A stretch of DNA of 64,000 bases from CAVSUB01 sp963816725 (GTDB lineage Bacteria; Acidobacteriota; Vicinamibacteria; Vicinamibacterales; 2-12-FULL-66-21), in the NCBI GenBank assembly GCA_963816725.1, contig CAWFMC010000005.1:1-64000 (forward strand), in the 5' to 3' direction. Every line of letters starts with the position of its first letter. Position 1 is the stretch's first letter. The notes beneath the pieces were generated by a model. The model ran no database searches. It saw nothing but the letters and a program-made list of their open reading frames with translations, and was not told the origin of the DNA. The translations under genes and the position numbers were made by a program. Positions 45,750 to 55,810 of this stretch are shown here, in pieces.

Positions 45750-47322
45750 TCAACGACCTGACGAGGCGGCGTGTTCGGCGTGGCGGTCAGCGTCGGCGCC
45801 AGTAACCGTCGTGATCGCGCCGTGGAACATGGCCGCGGCGCGTTCCCAGGCGGCCACGCCAATGCGGCGCCCGATATTACGGGACTCGAGATCGGCCTGG
45901 CGGAAGTGAATGCCGCCATAGCGGCGCGACATCCCGGCCTCGTCCGCAGCCTGATCGAAGGTGGCCCACGAGAGGGTGACGTCGCGGGCCGGCGTGACGC
46001 CTGGTTCGATTGTGGAGGTTCCGGCCTTGAACGTGTAAGTGGCACCGAAGTGCGGGCTGCCCGTCACCAGCCGCAACACCGCGGCCGCCGCGGCGCTGAA
46101 CGCGCTGTGTCCCGAGGTGTATTCAGGAAACGGCGGCGTCGCCAGGTAACTTTGGAACTGCTCGCCGCGAATGTGCTGCGTGCCGCGTCCCGGGCCGCCC
46201 CACGCCTGAATCAACTGCCCTCCGTGGAGGAACCGGACGGCGCTGACAGGCCGCACGTAGTCGTACGCGACTTTACAATCCCAGACCGCAATGCTCGCAT
46301 CGAGCAGCGCATTGCCGAGCACAAAGAACATCTGCACGTCGGCATCCAGCCCATGCCGGTCACGCCGTGAGACGAACTGAGCGAGCAGGCTCCAGTGCCC
46401 GGCCGGCGTTTCAGTGGCCGGACCGTCGGCCCAGGTACTCGGCGATCACCTTCATCCGGTCGTCGAGCCCGGCACTGAGGCGTCTGATCGTCTCGGCCTG
46501 TTGGACGTACTGCACGCTTGGGTATTCGGCCGGCGGCGCAGGACGGTACTGGTCGGCCGCGGCGAGCGCAAAGGGCACGACCAGCCGCCAGTGTGGCGTG
46601 GCGAAGACCTGTGGCGTGCCGGTCGAGGTGAGGAGCGGTTGCCAGCGGCTTGGATCGATCAGCGCCGACGGCGTGTTCACCGGCACGTACCCGGTGTAGT
46701 CGGAGTACGCCGTCCCGCCACTCAAGTCCCCGAACTGGTTGGCGCCATCGTGGGCCCGCCAGGCGAGCACTGCGGCGCAGGCCGCGTTGCCCACGCCGGC
46801 CGGCGTCGAGGGGTCCGTCGACGCGTCCCCCGGATCCAGGCGCATCTCCGCCATCAGGCGATCGAACGCCATCTGCTGCGACGGAAACAGGTTGACGAGC
46901 GCTCGATACGCGGCATAGCTGACTGCCACCTCCCTCATGCCGGGCGTGCGCTCGTGGTGCGGCCGCCGCAGGGCGCCGCCGAACACGGTGCCCTGGGCGC
47001 GCGCATCGTAGGCCGCCCACGCGTCGTAGGTGCAGGTATGCACGATGGCCAGCGCCCGCGCCGTCAGCATCGGAGCAAAGCGGACGGCACGCACGGCCGC
47101 AAGCAGCGCCGCGTTCCAGCGGATCACGACGCTCTCCTGGTACGGGTCGCGTCGATCGGCGCGGTTCGTCAGCCCGTGTTGCCGGCTACCCTCCCGGGAC
47201 CGCCCCGCTGCGGCCACCGCCACGGGGACCCCGTCCGGCTGTCCCATGACGGGTGCCGCCATGCCGCCGAACAAGCTGGCTGCCATTACCGATCCAATGA
47301 GACGGGCGCTGATTCGGTCCAC
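45750..47322 (-). pseudogene. vanadium-dependent haloperoxidase (PAP2 superfamily), frameshifted
   Basis: Two frames together give an exported haloperoxidase-like protein of about 520 residues. The first frame covers the signal peptide and the helical N-terminal half (VIRWNAALLAAVRAVRFAP, AYDARAQGTVFGG). It runs to a stop at 46411 shortly after AEYLG. In another frame the expected continuation, DGPATETPAGHWSLLAQFV, is intact and leads through YDYVRPVSAVR, PFPEYTSGHSAFSAAAAAVL and GGIHFRQADLESR. These are the vanadate-binding Arg, the SGH signature and the final His motif. An extra C near 46425 (GGCCGACGG for GGCGACGG) explains the shift. As read, the N-terminal fragment lacks the whole active site. 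The GTG start at 47322 follows GGGAGG. Confidence 0.82.
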
Positions 47323-47357
47323 GTAGCCTCCCCGGAGCACAGAAGTCGACAGCCTCC

Positions 47358-47801
47358 TTAACTTTCCGGAACGTGAACGGTCGTGGGCGTCACCAGCAGC
47401 TGTCCGCCGACGACTTCCACTTTGCAGATCGTGGTCGCCACGGTTTCAGTGAAATAGGCGCGCCGCTCACCACCCTTGGTCCCGAACCGGACCTGGAAGT
47501 TCTGGCCGGCCCCGAGAAAGTTGCCGCTGACCGGATACCCGGCGAAACTCCGGCCGTCGGCTGCCCAGATCAGCGTGTTGCCGGTCACGTCGAAGCGGAC
47601 GATCTGGTCCTGCACGTCGCGAACATCGGAGGTTGTAAAACTCGAGGCCGGATCGCTGAACATCGCCAGTTGCACCGGTCCCGGTGTGGGCACAGTTGCG
47701 GCGGGCGTCTGCGACGGTGTCGTCGGCGTGGACGGGGAACCGCCGCAGCCGGTCAGCGCCGACGCCAAGGCGAACGATAGAAGCGCGCTGGTCATCCTCA
47801 T
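47358..47801 (-). CDS. small lipoprotein
   Basis: The 147-residue product has a lipoprotein signal with the lipobox LTGC (Cys at about residue 19). A Ser/Thr/Pro-rich spacer follows (about 20-42), then a compact beta-rich domain with QIVRFDVTGNTLIWAADGR and GQNFQVRFGTKGGERRAY. It is predicted to be membrane-anchored and exposed to the periplasm or surface. It ends 35 bases ahead of the haloperoxidase start and is probably co-transcribed with it. I do not recognise the domain. Confidence 0.7.
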   Translation of the reverse strand: MRMTSALLSFALASALTGCGGSPSTPTTPSQTPAATVPTPGPVQLAMFSDPASSFTTSDVRDVQDQIVRFDVTGNTLIWAADGRSFAGYPVSGNFLGAGQNFQVRFGTKGGERRAYFTETVATTICKVEVVGGQLLVTPTTVHVPES

Positions 47802-48000
47802 GGTTGGACCTTCCTCGTCTTCAGCGATGTCCGCGGCTGTGCGGACTGCGCGACATGCTATGAGTGATGGAGGGCGTCGCGGGCTGACTTCTGGGTTACT
47901 TCGATGTGACCAGTCAAACCGCTGTACACGCGCGGCTTAGGGCCTGACGTGACCAGCCGAATCATGACCGTCGAGAGGCTGACCGCAGGGGAGGGCAGGC

Positions 48001-51000
48001 CTAGAAGAGCAGCTTCAATCCAAACTGCATCTGGCGAGGGGTGCTCACAGTCGACCGGATCGTACCAAAATCGGCGCTGCCCAGGTTCGAGTTCGGCAGC
48101 CCGTAAGACGGGTGGTTGGTGACGTTGAACACCTCCCATCGCACCTGCAGCCGCCGATGGCCGCCAAGAGGGATCTCTCTCGTCAGCCCCCCGTCCACGT
48201 TGAAATAGCCAGGACCGAGCAACGAATTGCGGCGGAGATTGCCATAGCGATAGGTGCCATCGGCGTTGCGGGGCACCACGAAGGCCGCTTCATTCAGCCA
48301 GGCGTCTGGCGTTGGTCTGGGAGCTTCAGCATCACTCGACAGGTCTGGGCGCCACACCGTGTTGCCAGGGGTGCTGCCGAGCCGGTTGGCGGGATCGACA
48401 ATGGCCACGTCGAACCAGGCTCCGGACTGCGCAGACACGATGCCCGACAGCTGCCAGCCGCTCAGCAGGGTGCGGACGATGCCCGTGCCCGCCCATCGTC
48501 GGCCGGCGCCGAACGGCAATTCCATGAGTGCGTGCGCCACGAGCCGATGACGGCGGTCGAATCCCGAGTTGCCGCGGTCGCCGCGGATGTCACGCCAGTC
48601 CTGAATCACCGCGTTGCCCTCAGCGCCTGACAGTTCGGTCACATCGTCGATCGAGTGGCTCCAGGTATACGACATCGAGCCCTGCACGCCGTGGCTCATC
48701 CGCTTGTCGAGCGTGGTTTGCAGGCCGTGATAGCTGGCCGTCCCCGGTGACTCCGTCACGGTGATCGCCCCGAGCGACGGAATCATTCGCCGCTCGCGCT
48801 CGGTGGCCGCGTCGCCCGGCCCCGCGGCGTTGATGTTCGAGAGGCGCTGGAGATGTCGAGAGGACGACCCGACGTATGCGGTCGTCATGACCAGCGATCG
48901 ACCGAGCTGCCGCTGGGCGCTGATGTTCCACTGGACGATCGTTGGTAACGTGAAGTCGCTGCTCCAGCCGCTCCAGGCGAGGTTTGCCGGCATCTCCGTC
49001 GCGCTGCCGAGCAGTTCCTGATTGATGCCCGCGGCGAGCTGGCCGGCAGACCTCGTGGCCGTGGACTGCGCCGTGACTTCGCGATTGTGTGGCCAGTTGT
49101 TCAGCAGATGCACGGCCGGGCCCGCGCCCTTCGGCATGCCATAGAAAATGCCGGCCGCCGTGCGGATCGTCCAGAGTGGCGCTGGCTGGTAGGCGAGGCC
49201 GATTCGGGGGGCCCAGTTGTTCGTGTCGGTCGGTACCAGGGCCCTCGCGGACCATGAGCGCCCTGTTTCTCCTGCCTGGAGCACTCGCACGCCGGGATAC
49301 GCCGCCGGGTCCAGCGCGCTCATGCGATCCCGGGCTTCGAACTTGGGGCTGGTGAGCTCGTAGCGCAGTCCGAGGTTGAACGTGACGCGCGGCGAAACGC
49401 GCCAGTCATCCTGGACGTAGAACATGTAGTCGCGCTCGCGCAGGTTCGCTCGTTGCGGCGTACTGAACTGGCGGCTGCTGGTCATGCCCAGCAGGAAATC
49501 GGCGAAGGTCGAGCCGGTAAATCGACCGCTGAAGTTGAAGAGACCGCGTGAAAACTGTGCCCCCACCACATTGGACTGGATCCATCGCAGGTCCGCGCCC
49601 ACCTTCACCGTGTGCGCGCCTTTCGCGATCGACAGACTGTCCAGGATCTGCAGGGTGCCGGCTGTCTTGTCGTTGGGGTTGAACTGGAACTCACCGAGCG
49701 GGGCGTAGGGGAGGGCGCCGCCGAAATTCAGGCGCGCCAGCCCCTCGATGGGCTCGGTGCTGGCCACATGGAGTCCGAATTCGTCGTTCGGATAGCCGGA
49801 GACCAGCGGCTGCTTGTCCGTGGTCAGACTGTTGATGCCGAGGCGCGCCTCGTGCACGAGCGCCGATCCGAGGACATGGGTTTCGGACACCGCCAGATTG
49901 AACGCACCATTGTCGTCGCGCGCGTAATCGTTGTTGCCCCCACCGACGCCGGGTCCCGCAAACGGGCCGTGTCGGACGCCACGGAAGTCCATCCAGCTGC
50001 CGCGGACGAACATGCGGTCGCGGGACGAGACCGTGTGATCGACGCGAACGTCGTACTGGGCGCGACGGCGCACCTGCGCGGGACTCGAGGCGTAATTCGC
50101 CCGCGTGCCGCCGCTGAAGTTCGGTTCAGGCCAGAGGCCCACCATCCGCGCGGCGACCGGATCCCAGCGATCCGCCGGAATGCTGTTGCCCGGAAAGGGG
50201 AGTCCGGTCAGCGGATCGCGGATGATCACTACTCTCGGATCGAAGCTCCCGCGGCGCTCGAGGACGCTCGGCACTGTGTCAACGCGATTTTCGGCCGTGT
50301 TCACGCGGCTGAATTCGACACTGCCGAAGTAGAACGTCCGATTCCTTCTGATTGGACCGCCGACGGTGAAGCCGAACTGGTCCTGCCGGAGCGCGTTCGG
50401 ATCGGCCTTGCCGTCCCCCGAGCGATCGTAGTAGTCGAACGAATCCCGCGCATCGAACGCGTCGGTTCGCAGGAACTCGTGGGCCGTGCCGCGCAGGGCG
50501 TTGCTGCCGGACTTGAGGCTGACATTGATCACCGCACCGGCGCCGCGCCCGAACTCCGCGGTGTAGTTGCTCGTCTGCACCTGGACTTCCTGCACCGCGT
50601 CCAGATTGGGGACAAGCACCTGCGCCTTGCGGTCCTGCACGCCGGCGATATGCGAGTTGTTGTCCACGCCGTCAAGAATGAAGTTGTTCTGCGCCGCCCA
50701 TTGGCCGTGGGCGTTGAACCCCGATTCCCGGTCGACGTGCCCGAACGCGGGCAGGACTCCGGCTGCAACCATCGCCAGCTGCGCAACGTTGCGGCCGTTC
50801 ACGGGCAACTGGCCGATCCCGTCGGTGTTGATGGTATGCGTCAACGACGAGGTGTCGGTGTGCAGCAGCGGTGCTGGGGGGCGAACGGATATCGTGTCGG
50901 TCACCGGCCCGAGCTCCAGCTCGACATCGAGCCGCACGCGAGAGCCGCCGTGGACCTCTATCAGCTCACTGACGACTCGCTTGAAACCCGCCGCTTCAAC

Positions 51001-51450
51001 CGTGATTCTGTAACGACCGATGACCAAGGGAGCCAGCACGTAGTGTCCATCCCCGTTGGTCCTGGTGTGAACGGACGCGCCCGACTCGGAGGTCACGGCC
51101 ACAGGCGCGCCCGGGACCCCGCCGCCGCTTGGGTCGAGCACGCGGCCGACGAGCGTTCCCTGGTCCTGCTCGGCGAAGGCGAGACCCGATCGCAGCAGGA
51201 TCGCGCACAGGACGACAACGGTCGGAATCAGCCGCGGACTCGCTGTCCGATGGTTTGAGGTGGCGACTCCAATGCAACCGCCTGGTCGGGTAGGTCCAGG
51301 TCCATCAATAAGGAAGTCCACCGGGGTGACTGATCTGCCAACGGCTGCCAGTGCTTCGTCCGTTCCGCCGTGGCCTCGTGCCAAAAGGCGTGGCGGGACG
51401 AACCACAACCGTCGCGCCGTCGCGGGTGTGCTGGCCATCCGGCCCATCAC
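48001..51450 (-). CDS. TonB-dependent receptor, Oar/CarboxypepD_reg type
   Basis: The large outer-membrane receptor has a signal-type hydrophobic stretch (IPTVVVLCAILLRSGLAFA) that begins about 70 residues from the open frame's start. A CarboxypepD_reg domain (LVGRVLDPSGGGVPGAPVAV), a plug with IGQLPVNGRNVAQLAMVAAG and FILDGVDNN, and a barrel ending MQFGLKLLF follow. The true start is unclear: the frame opens at a GTG/ATG only six bases after the upstream regulator's stop, while a GTG at 51321 would give a shorter leader. Neither has a strong ribosome site. It diverges from the other three receptors here. Its tight coupling to a membrane-spanning regulator suggests dedicated control by ligand. 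Confidence 0.88.
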   Translation of the reverse strand: MMGRMASTPATARRLWFVPPRLLARGHGGTDEALAAVGRSVTPVDFLIDGPGPTRPGGCIGVATSNHRTASPRLIPTVVVLCAILLRSGLAFAEQDQGTLVGRVLDPSGGGVPGAPVAVTSESGASVHTRTNGDGHYVLAPLVIGRYRITVEAAGFKRVVSELIEVHGGSRVRLDVELELGPVTDTISVRPPAPLLHTDTSSLTHTINTDGIGQLPVNGRNVAQLAMVAAGVLPAFGHVDRESGFNAHGQWAAQNNFILDGVDNNSHIAGVQDRKAQVLVPNLDAVQEVQVQTSNYTAEFGRGAGAVINVSLKSGSNALRGTAHEFLRTDAFDARDSFDYYDRSGDGKADPNALRQDQFGFTVGGPIRRNRTFYFGSVEFSRVNTAENRVDTVPSVLERRGSFDPRVVIIRDPLTGLPFPGNSIPADRWDPVAARMVGLWPEPNFSGGTRANYASSPAQVRRRAQYDVRVDHTVSSRDRMFVRGSWMDFRGVRHGPFAGPGVGGGNNDYARDDNGAFNLAVSETHVLGSALVHEARLGINSLTTDKQPLVSGYPNDEFGLHVASTEPIEGLARLNFGGALPYAPLGEFQFNPNDKTAGTLQILDSLSIAKGAHTVKVGADLRWIQSNVVGAQFSRGLFNFSGRFTGSTFADFLLGMTSSRQFSTPQRANLRERDYMFYVQDDWRVSPRVTFNLGLRYELTSPKFEARDRMSALDPAAYPGVRVLQAGETGRSWSARALVPTDTNNWAPRIGLAYQPAPLWTIRTAAGIFYGMPKGAGPAVHLLNNWPHNREVTAQSTATRSAGQLAAGINQELLGSATEMPANLAWSGWSSDFTLPTIVQWNISAQRQLGRSLVMTTAYVGSSSRHLQRLSNINAAGPGDAATERERRMIPSLGAITVTESPGTASYHGLQTTLDKRMSHGVQGSMSYTWSHSIDDVTELSGAEGNAVIQDWRDIRGDRGNSGFDRRHRLVAHALMELPFGAGRRWAGTGIVRTLLSGWQLSGIVSAQSGAWFDVAIVDPANRLGSTPGNTVWRPDLSSDAEAPRPTPDAWLNEAAFVVPRNADGTYRYGNLRRNSLLGPGYFNVDGGLTREIPLGGHRRLQVRWEVFNVTNHPSYGLPNSNLGSADFGTIRSTVSTPRQMQFGLKLLF

Positions 51451-51456
51451 GACTGC

Positions 51457-53493
51457 TCACTGCTCGCGGCCGCCGGTGCTGCGCTCATCAGGGAGCGCCA
51501 ACTGTCGCATTACGTCTCGGAAGCCCGGGTCGGAGGCAATTGCTCTGAACGGGGGATAGTGCGTCATCAGCCCAAATTCGACAGCGTGTTCTGTCTGGGC
51601 GCGGCGCAGCGCCGCGAGCGCCAATGCTTTCTCGCCGAGCGCATCGTGAATCAATGCAATGCCGAACGACGAGACGTACTGCTCGGCACGGTGGAGTTCC
51701 AGCTCTTTCAGGATCGCGCGCGCGTCGTGCCCACGGCCAGCCAACGCGTATGCGTGCCCCAGGATGGCTTCGAAGCGCGTCTGGTGGTCCTCCCTCGAGC
51801 GGGTGGCGATCTCCAGCTCGCGGATGGCGTCGGAGAGGCGACCCATGGCGATGTAGGTGACGCCGAGATGGAAACGCACCGCGCCCGTCGCCGGGCCCAT
51901 CGCCAGCGCTTGTCGGAATTCCTCGACTGCACGGTCGTGGAGTCCCGCCGCGAGAGATGCGGTTCCGACCGCGATCTGCGCATTCACCGAGAGCGGGTCG
52001 AGCGCACGAGTGCGTTCAGCCGCGGCGAGGCCCTCCGCAAACCGTCCATGCCGGATCAGTGACTCGCTGACAGCGGTGAAACTCTCCTGCTTCTCCGAGT
52101 CGACCGCGCGCTGCAATGACTTCGTACCCTCGTCCCACCGCCAGTAGTAGAGATTCAAAACCTGAGCGAGCGCGATGTGGGCGTGTGCCGAGGTCGGATC
52201 GAGCTCGAGCGCCTTGCGTGCCGCCGCCTCCGCCTTGGGAACCGCCTCACTGGGAGAAAGCGGACCCGTGAACAGGAACTGCACCTGGGCCCTGGCCAAC
52301 GCCGCGTACGCCTCAGCGAAGTCCGGCTGAATCGCGACCGCCTCCTCGAAGTAGGCGACGGCCCGGCGAAACCCGTCGTATCGCTGGAAGCCCCTGGCCG
52401 TCAATCCCTTGACGTACGCGTCGTAGGCCTTCGGATCCACTCGTCGCGCACCAGCACGCACCGCCGGGGACGCCGGCCGCCCCGCGGCAACCGCAACATC
52501 CGACGCGATCTGTCGCTGGAGTGCCAGCATTTGACCCACATCTCCCGGGTAGCTCTGCGCCCACACATGCCGGTCGGTCGCGGCCCGTATGAGCTTCGCG
52601 CTAATGCGGACCCCGTCTCCGGAGCGGACAACCGCACCCTCCACCACCCCCTCGACCTCCAGCTCCCGTCCAATCTCTGGAAGTCCCTTGGCGGTCTGCT
52701 TGTAACGTCTGGCGGACGTCCGTGAGGTAACGTTGAGGCCGCCGACCTGGGCGAGATGCGATGTGACTGCGTCCGTGACGGAATCCACGAACGACTCCTG
52801 GCCCGCGTCCCCGGTGAGGTTTTCAAAGGGGAGCACGACCAGGGACCGAATCGGGTCCGCAGCCGATCCTACGCGCAGGTCCACCGGTCCTCCACGCTGG
52901 TAGGCAGCACCTGCAGTCAGCAACAGCGTCACGATCGCCAATACGGCTGCCCGCACGGCCATCCCACGAGAAAGCCGTGGGCTCGCGGGCGCACGCTGCG
53001 ACGCCACGATTGGAGGGGCCGTCGCCGGAAGTGCCTCCACCCCTGGTCCGGGCGCAGTCTCGACCGGCCGAACGGGGGTGCCGGGAACAGGATCGCCCGC
53101 GGGTCCGGCGGCTGGTTCGTCGACGCTCTCGAAGGGCGGTGAGGGGGTGGCAAGAGGCACCGTTACCGCGCCGAGGAAGCGGTACCCTCTTCGCGGCAAC
53201 GTTTCGACAAACCGCGGCATGTCGGCGGAGTCGTCCAGTGCTTCCCGGAGTTTCCGGACAGCGCTGTTCAACCCGACCTCGAAATCCACGAACGTGTCCG
53301 CGGCCCAGAGCACATGCCGCAGTTCGTCGCGTGCCACCACTTCTCCCGGGCGGCTCAGTAGGGCCAATAAGATCTTTAACGACTGCTCAGGCAAGCGGAT
53401 CTTCAGCCCATGGCGGCGCAGCTCGCCGGACTCCGCATCCAGATCGAAGACGCCGAAGCGAAAGACGCGCGTGGCCGGCGAGTTGGTGTGCAT
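51457..53493 (-). CDS. CadC-like winged-helix regulator with TolB-N-like and TPR domains
   Basis: The 678-residue membrane regulator begins with an OmpR/PhoB-type winged helix (about 10-107), in which LPEQSLKILLALL and VGLNSAVRKLREALDD are clear. A Pro-rich linker follows, then one membrane helix (about 180-202, AVRAAVLAIVTLLLTAGAAY). Next is a TolB-N/FlgO-like domain (SLVVLPFENLTGDAGQESFV through ISAKLIRAATDRHVWAQSYP), and finally about eight TPR-type helical repeats. The DNA-binding domain is thus cytoplasmic and the rest periplasmic. Regulators of this layout are abundant in Acidobacteria and usually sit beside their target. Here the TonB receptor gene starts six bases after the stop. Many relatives are annotated as adenylate-cyclase-like, but no cyclase domain is present. 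Confidence 0.88.
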   Translation of the reverse strand: MHTNSPATRVFRFGVFDLDAESGELRRHGLKIRLPEQSLKILLALLSRPGEVVARDELRHVLWAADTFVDFEVGLNSAVRKLREALDDSADMPRFVETLPRRGYRFLGAVTVPLATPSPPFESVDEPAAGPAGDPVPGTPVRPVETAPGPGVEALPATAPPIVASQRAPASPRLSRGMAVRAAVLAIVTLLLTAGAAYQRGGPVDLRVGSAADPIRSLVVLPFENLTGDAGQESFVDSVTDAVTSHLAQVGGLNVTSRTSARRYKQTAKGLPEIGRELEVEGVVEGAVVRSGDGVRISAKLIRAATDRHVWAQSYPGDVGQMLALQRQIASDVAVAAGRPASPAVRAGARRVDPKAYDAYVKGLTARGFQRYDGFRRAVAYFEEAVAIQPDFAEAYAALARAQVQFLFTGPLSPSEAVPKAEAAARKALELDPTSAHAHIALAQVLNLYYWRWDEGTKSLQRAVDSEKQESFTAVSESLIRHGRFAEGLAAAERTRALDPLSVNAQIAVGTASLAAGLHDRAVEEFRQALAMGPATGAVRFHLGVTYIAMGRLSDAIRELEIATRSREDHQTRFEAILGHAYALAGRGHDARAILKELELHRAEQYVSSFGIALIHDALGEKALALAALRRAQTEHAVEFGLMTHYPPFRAIASDPGFRDVMRQLALPDERSTGGREQ

Positions 53494-53729
53494 TGCCGTT
53501 GACTGGCAGCGGCGAGTGTATCCCTTTACAGGGTGCGAGTCACACGCTCATAACTGTCCGGCTCGACGCCACCACCGATCCTCTCGAAGGCTCTGCGGTC
53601 GACTGCACAGGCCCGCGGTAACTACTCATATCGGCCCGCAACTCCAGCATTGCCTGTCAGTTGGCCAGTCAACCAGACGACAGGAGGAAATCAGGACGCA
53701 CTGCAGGCATTTTCGCTTATCTACTCATC

Positions 53730-54941
53730 ATGCACATTAGAACTGCGGTTCTGTTCGCCTTCATGCTCGCAGTCACTGCGAGTGAAGTGCAGGTCCCCGG
53801 GAATCCCGCCTGCGTGCAGGATTTCCCAACCGACGTTGCGCCTGACCCGTACGCCCGCGTGGTGATGTGCGGTCTGGACAATCCACGCGGCCTCGCGTTC
53901 AGCGAGTTTGCCCTGTTTGTCGCCGAAGCGGGAAGGGGAGGACTCGGCGTGACCGCTGCCCCGTGCTTCACCGGGAACGTGGCGCCGACGCCGAATAACC
54001 GGTGCTACGCGCCAACCGGAGCGATCAGCCGACTACGGAATGGCAATCAGGAGAGGGTCGCGACCGGCTTCCCATCGCACGCCAATCTCCTCGGGCGCAT
54101 GGCCATCGGGCCCAACGATATCGCCGTCAGCCCCGCACTGGGGGCCCCAGGCGGTGGGTCCGCGTTCGTGACGATCGGCCTGCAACAACCTCCCGCATTC
54201 CGGGCGCGGTACCCATTCCTCGCTGACTTCGCCAAACTAGTCCGCCTGGGCCCTGCCGGCGACTGGAGTTATGTCGCAGACCTCGGTGCTTACGAAGCCG
54301 AGCACGATCCCGACAGTGTGTTCGTCGGCCTCCCCAAGCTGGACACAAACCCTTATGGACTCCTCGCTGACGGCCGGAACGTCATCGTTACCGACGCCGG
54401 CGCGAACTCGATGCTGCGCGTGGTTACCGGTGGGAATGGCTCTCCGGTCGATCACATTGTCCCGCTCGCGATCTTTCCGCCCAACGTCTACCCCGCGTAC
54501 GCCGACGATGCGGTGCCTACGTCGGTTGTCATCGGTCCGGACGGTGCCTATTACGTAGGCGAGTTGACAGGGTTCCCCCTTGTCTTCAACGCGGCGAACA
54601 TTCTCCGTGTCGGCCGCCCCGGGCAGCAACCCGAGGTCTGTCTTACCGGTTTCACTCAGGTCATCGACCTCACCTTCGACCGAAAGACAGGTGATTTCTA
54701 CGTCCTTGAATTCCAGGGTTCTGTGATCCGCGTCAGACCGGCGCGAAGGGGAGATTCGGCTGTGGCGAACGGCGGGGACACGTGCGCGCGTTACGCCGCG
54801 GGGCAGCGAACCACGATCGTGAGCGGGCTGACGATGCCGACCTCCGTGGAGATCGGTCCGGACGGCGCGATCTACGTTTCGAATCGCGGCACCCTACCGG
54901 GAACCGGGCAGGTGATCCGCTTCGAAAGGCAGATCGACTGA
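53730..54941 (+). CDS. ScyD/ScyE-family exported propeller protein
   Basis: The 403-residue protein has a signal peptide (about 1-19, AVLFAFMLAVTASE) and a six-bladed NHL-like propeller. It shows the family's features: GLDNPRGLAFSEFALFVAEA near the start, then TGAISRL, MAIGPNDIAV, NPYGLLADGRNVIVTDAGAN, YVGELTGFPL and a final TSVEIGPDGAIYVSNRG. ScyD and ScyE were named for scytonemin loci of cyanobacteria, but homologues are common in other bacteria with no pigment genes, as here. The start ATG at 53730 directly precedes the leader; the frame is open further upstream but the residues there are not leader-like. It is divergently placed from the CadC-like regulator. Function unknown. Confidence 0.78.
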   Translation: MHIRTAVLFAFMLAVTASEVQVPGNPACVQDFPTDVAPDPYARVVMCGLDNPRGLAFSEFALFVAEAGRGGLGVTAAPCFTGNVAPTPNNRCYAPTGAISRLRNGNQERVATGFPSHANLLGRMAIGPNDIAVSPALGAPGGGSAFVTIGLQQPPAFRARYPFLADFAKLVRLGPAGDWSYVADLGAYEAEHDPDSVFVGLPKLDTNPYGLLADGRNVIVTDAGANSMLRVVTGGNGSPVDHIVPLAIFPPNVYPAYADDAVPTSVVIGPDGAYYVGELTGFPLVFNAANILRVGRPGQQPEVCLTGFTQVIDLTFDRKTGDFYVLEFQGSVIRVRPARRGDSAVANGGDTCARYAAGQRTTIVSGLTMPTSVEIGPDGAIYVSNRGTLPGTGQVIRFERQID

Positions 54942-55810
54942 CGAACCGTGCCCGCGCAGTTCCGTTATTAGACGGCAGCATAGGGACCGGCCGGTTGTGT
55001 TCGGGCTCGAGGTGAGGGATAGCTGGCCGGCGCCTTCCTGAAGAACGGATGATGACCGTAATCGGCGGTCTGGAAGTCGAGTGGCACGAAATCGGCTGCT
55101 GGACGCAGTTCGTGTTGTCGTCGTAGCACTAGTTGAACGCGACGTCACGAATCCGATACCAACGGTTGCCATGGCCGTCCCAGGTCGCGCCGCCCCCATT
55201 CTATGCGTCGCTGATCTCTGGCCGGTCAAGAGCTGCGGCGGGACGGCAAGCTTTCCGGCAGCGCATCCTCGCTGCCCGTCGTTTCCGCGTTGTCGGCTCC
55301 CTCGTCCAGCGAGCGTGGGAGAACGCTGCTCCGTGGTATCGCGGTTGCCGGGCGGGTCGCCGACGGGTTCCGGTGTCGGCATGATCCTGTCCGTTTCAGA
55401 GGTGGTTACATCATCAACACTAGCGGGAAATGCATCTTTTCGTCTGGCCGGAGACGAGGAGTGTCGGAGCCGGCGCGTGCGTCCTCCGGGCGCACAGTGA
55501 CAAAATCCCGAGCCGAAGTCAAACACCGACGAAGGATAGTGCGCGCTCTCCGAGCGTTTGCAGCGCGCATGTGACCGCAGACCTGGGCCGCCTCGAAGCG
55601 CCGCACTCAACGCCCTACGCAAACCCTTCGCAGGTTTCGGGTGACTCTCGATCGGTGTTGGCAGACCTGTTGCGTCGCGCCCACATCGATTCCTCAGAAA
55701 TCAACGAATCGCTGGCGAATCCGCTGCACGCGGACCGGGTTGTCGCCTGTCAGGGCGTCCTTTGTTCGCTCGCTCGGCTACTTGTCGCTCTTTCTACGGA
55801 GGCAGACTTG
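54942..55810. other. 869-base gap without a supported gene
   Basis: Several open frames cross this region on both strands, but none has a domain I recognise or a good ribosome site. A minus-strand stretch near 55030-55080 (FQTADYGHHPFF) looks somewhat protein-like and may be a relic. The last 100 bases should contain the promoter of the cytochrome gene. Confidence 0.4.

Noticed and set aside
49612..51258. 548-codon frame antisense to the fourth receptor
   Set aside because: No start with a ribosome site, no domain, shadow composition.
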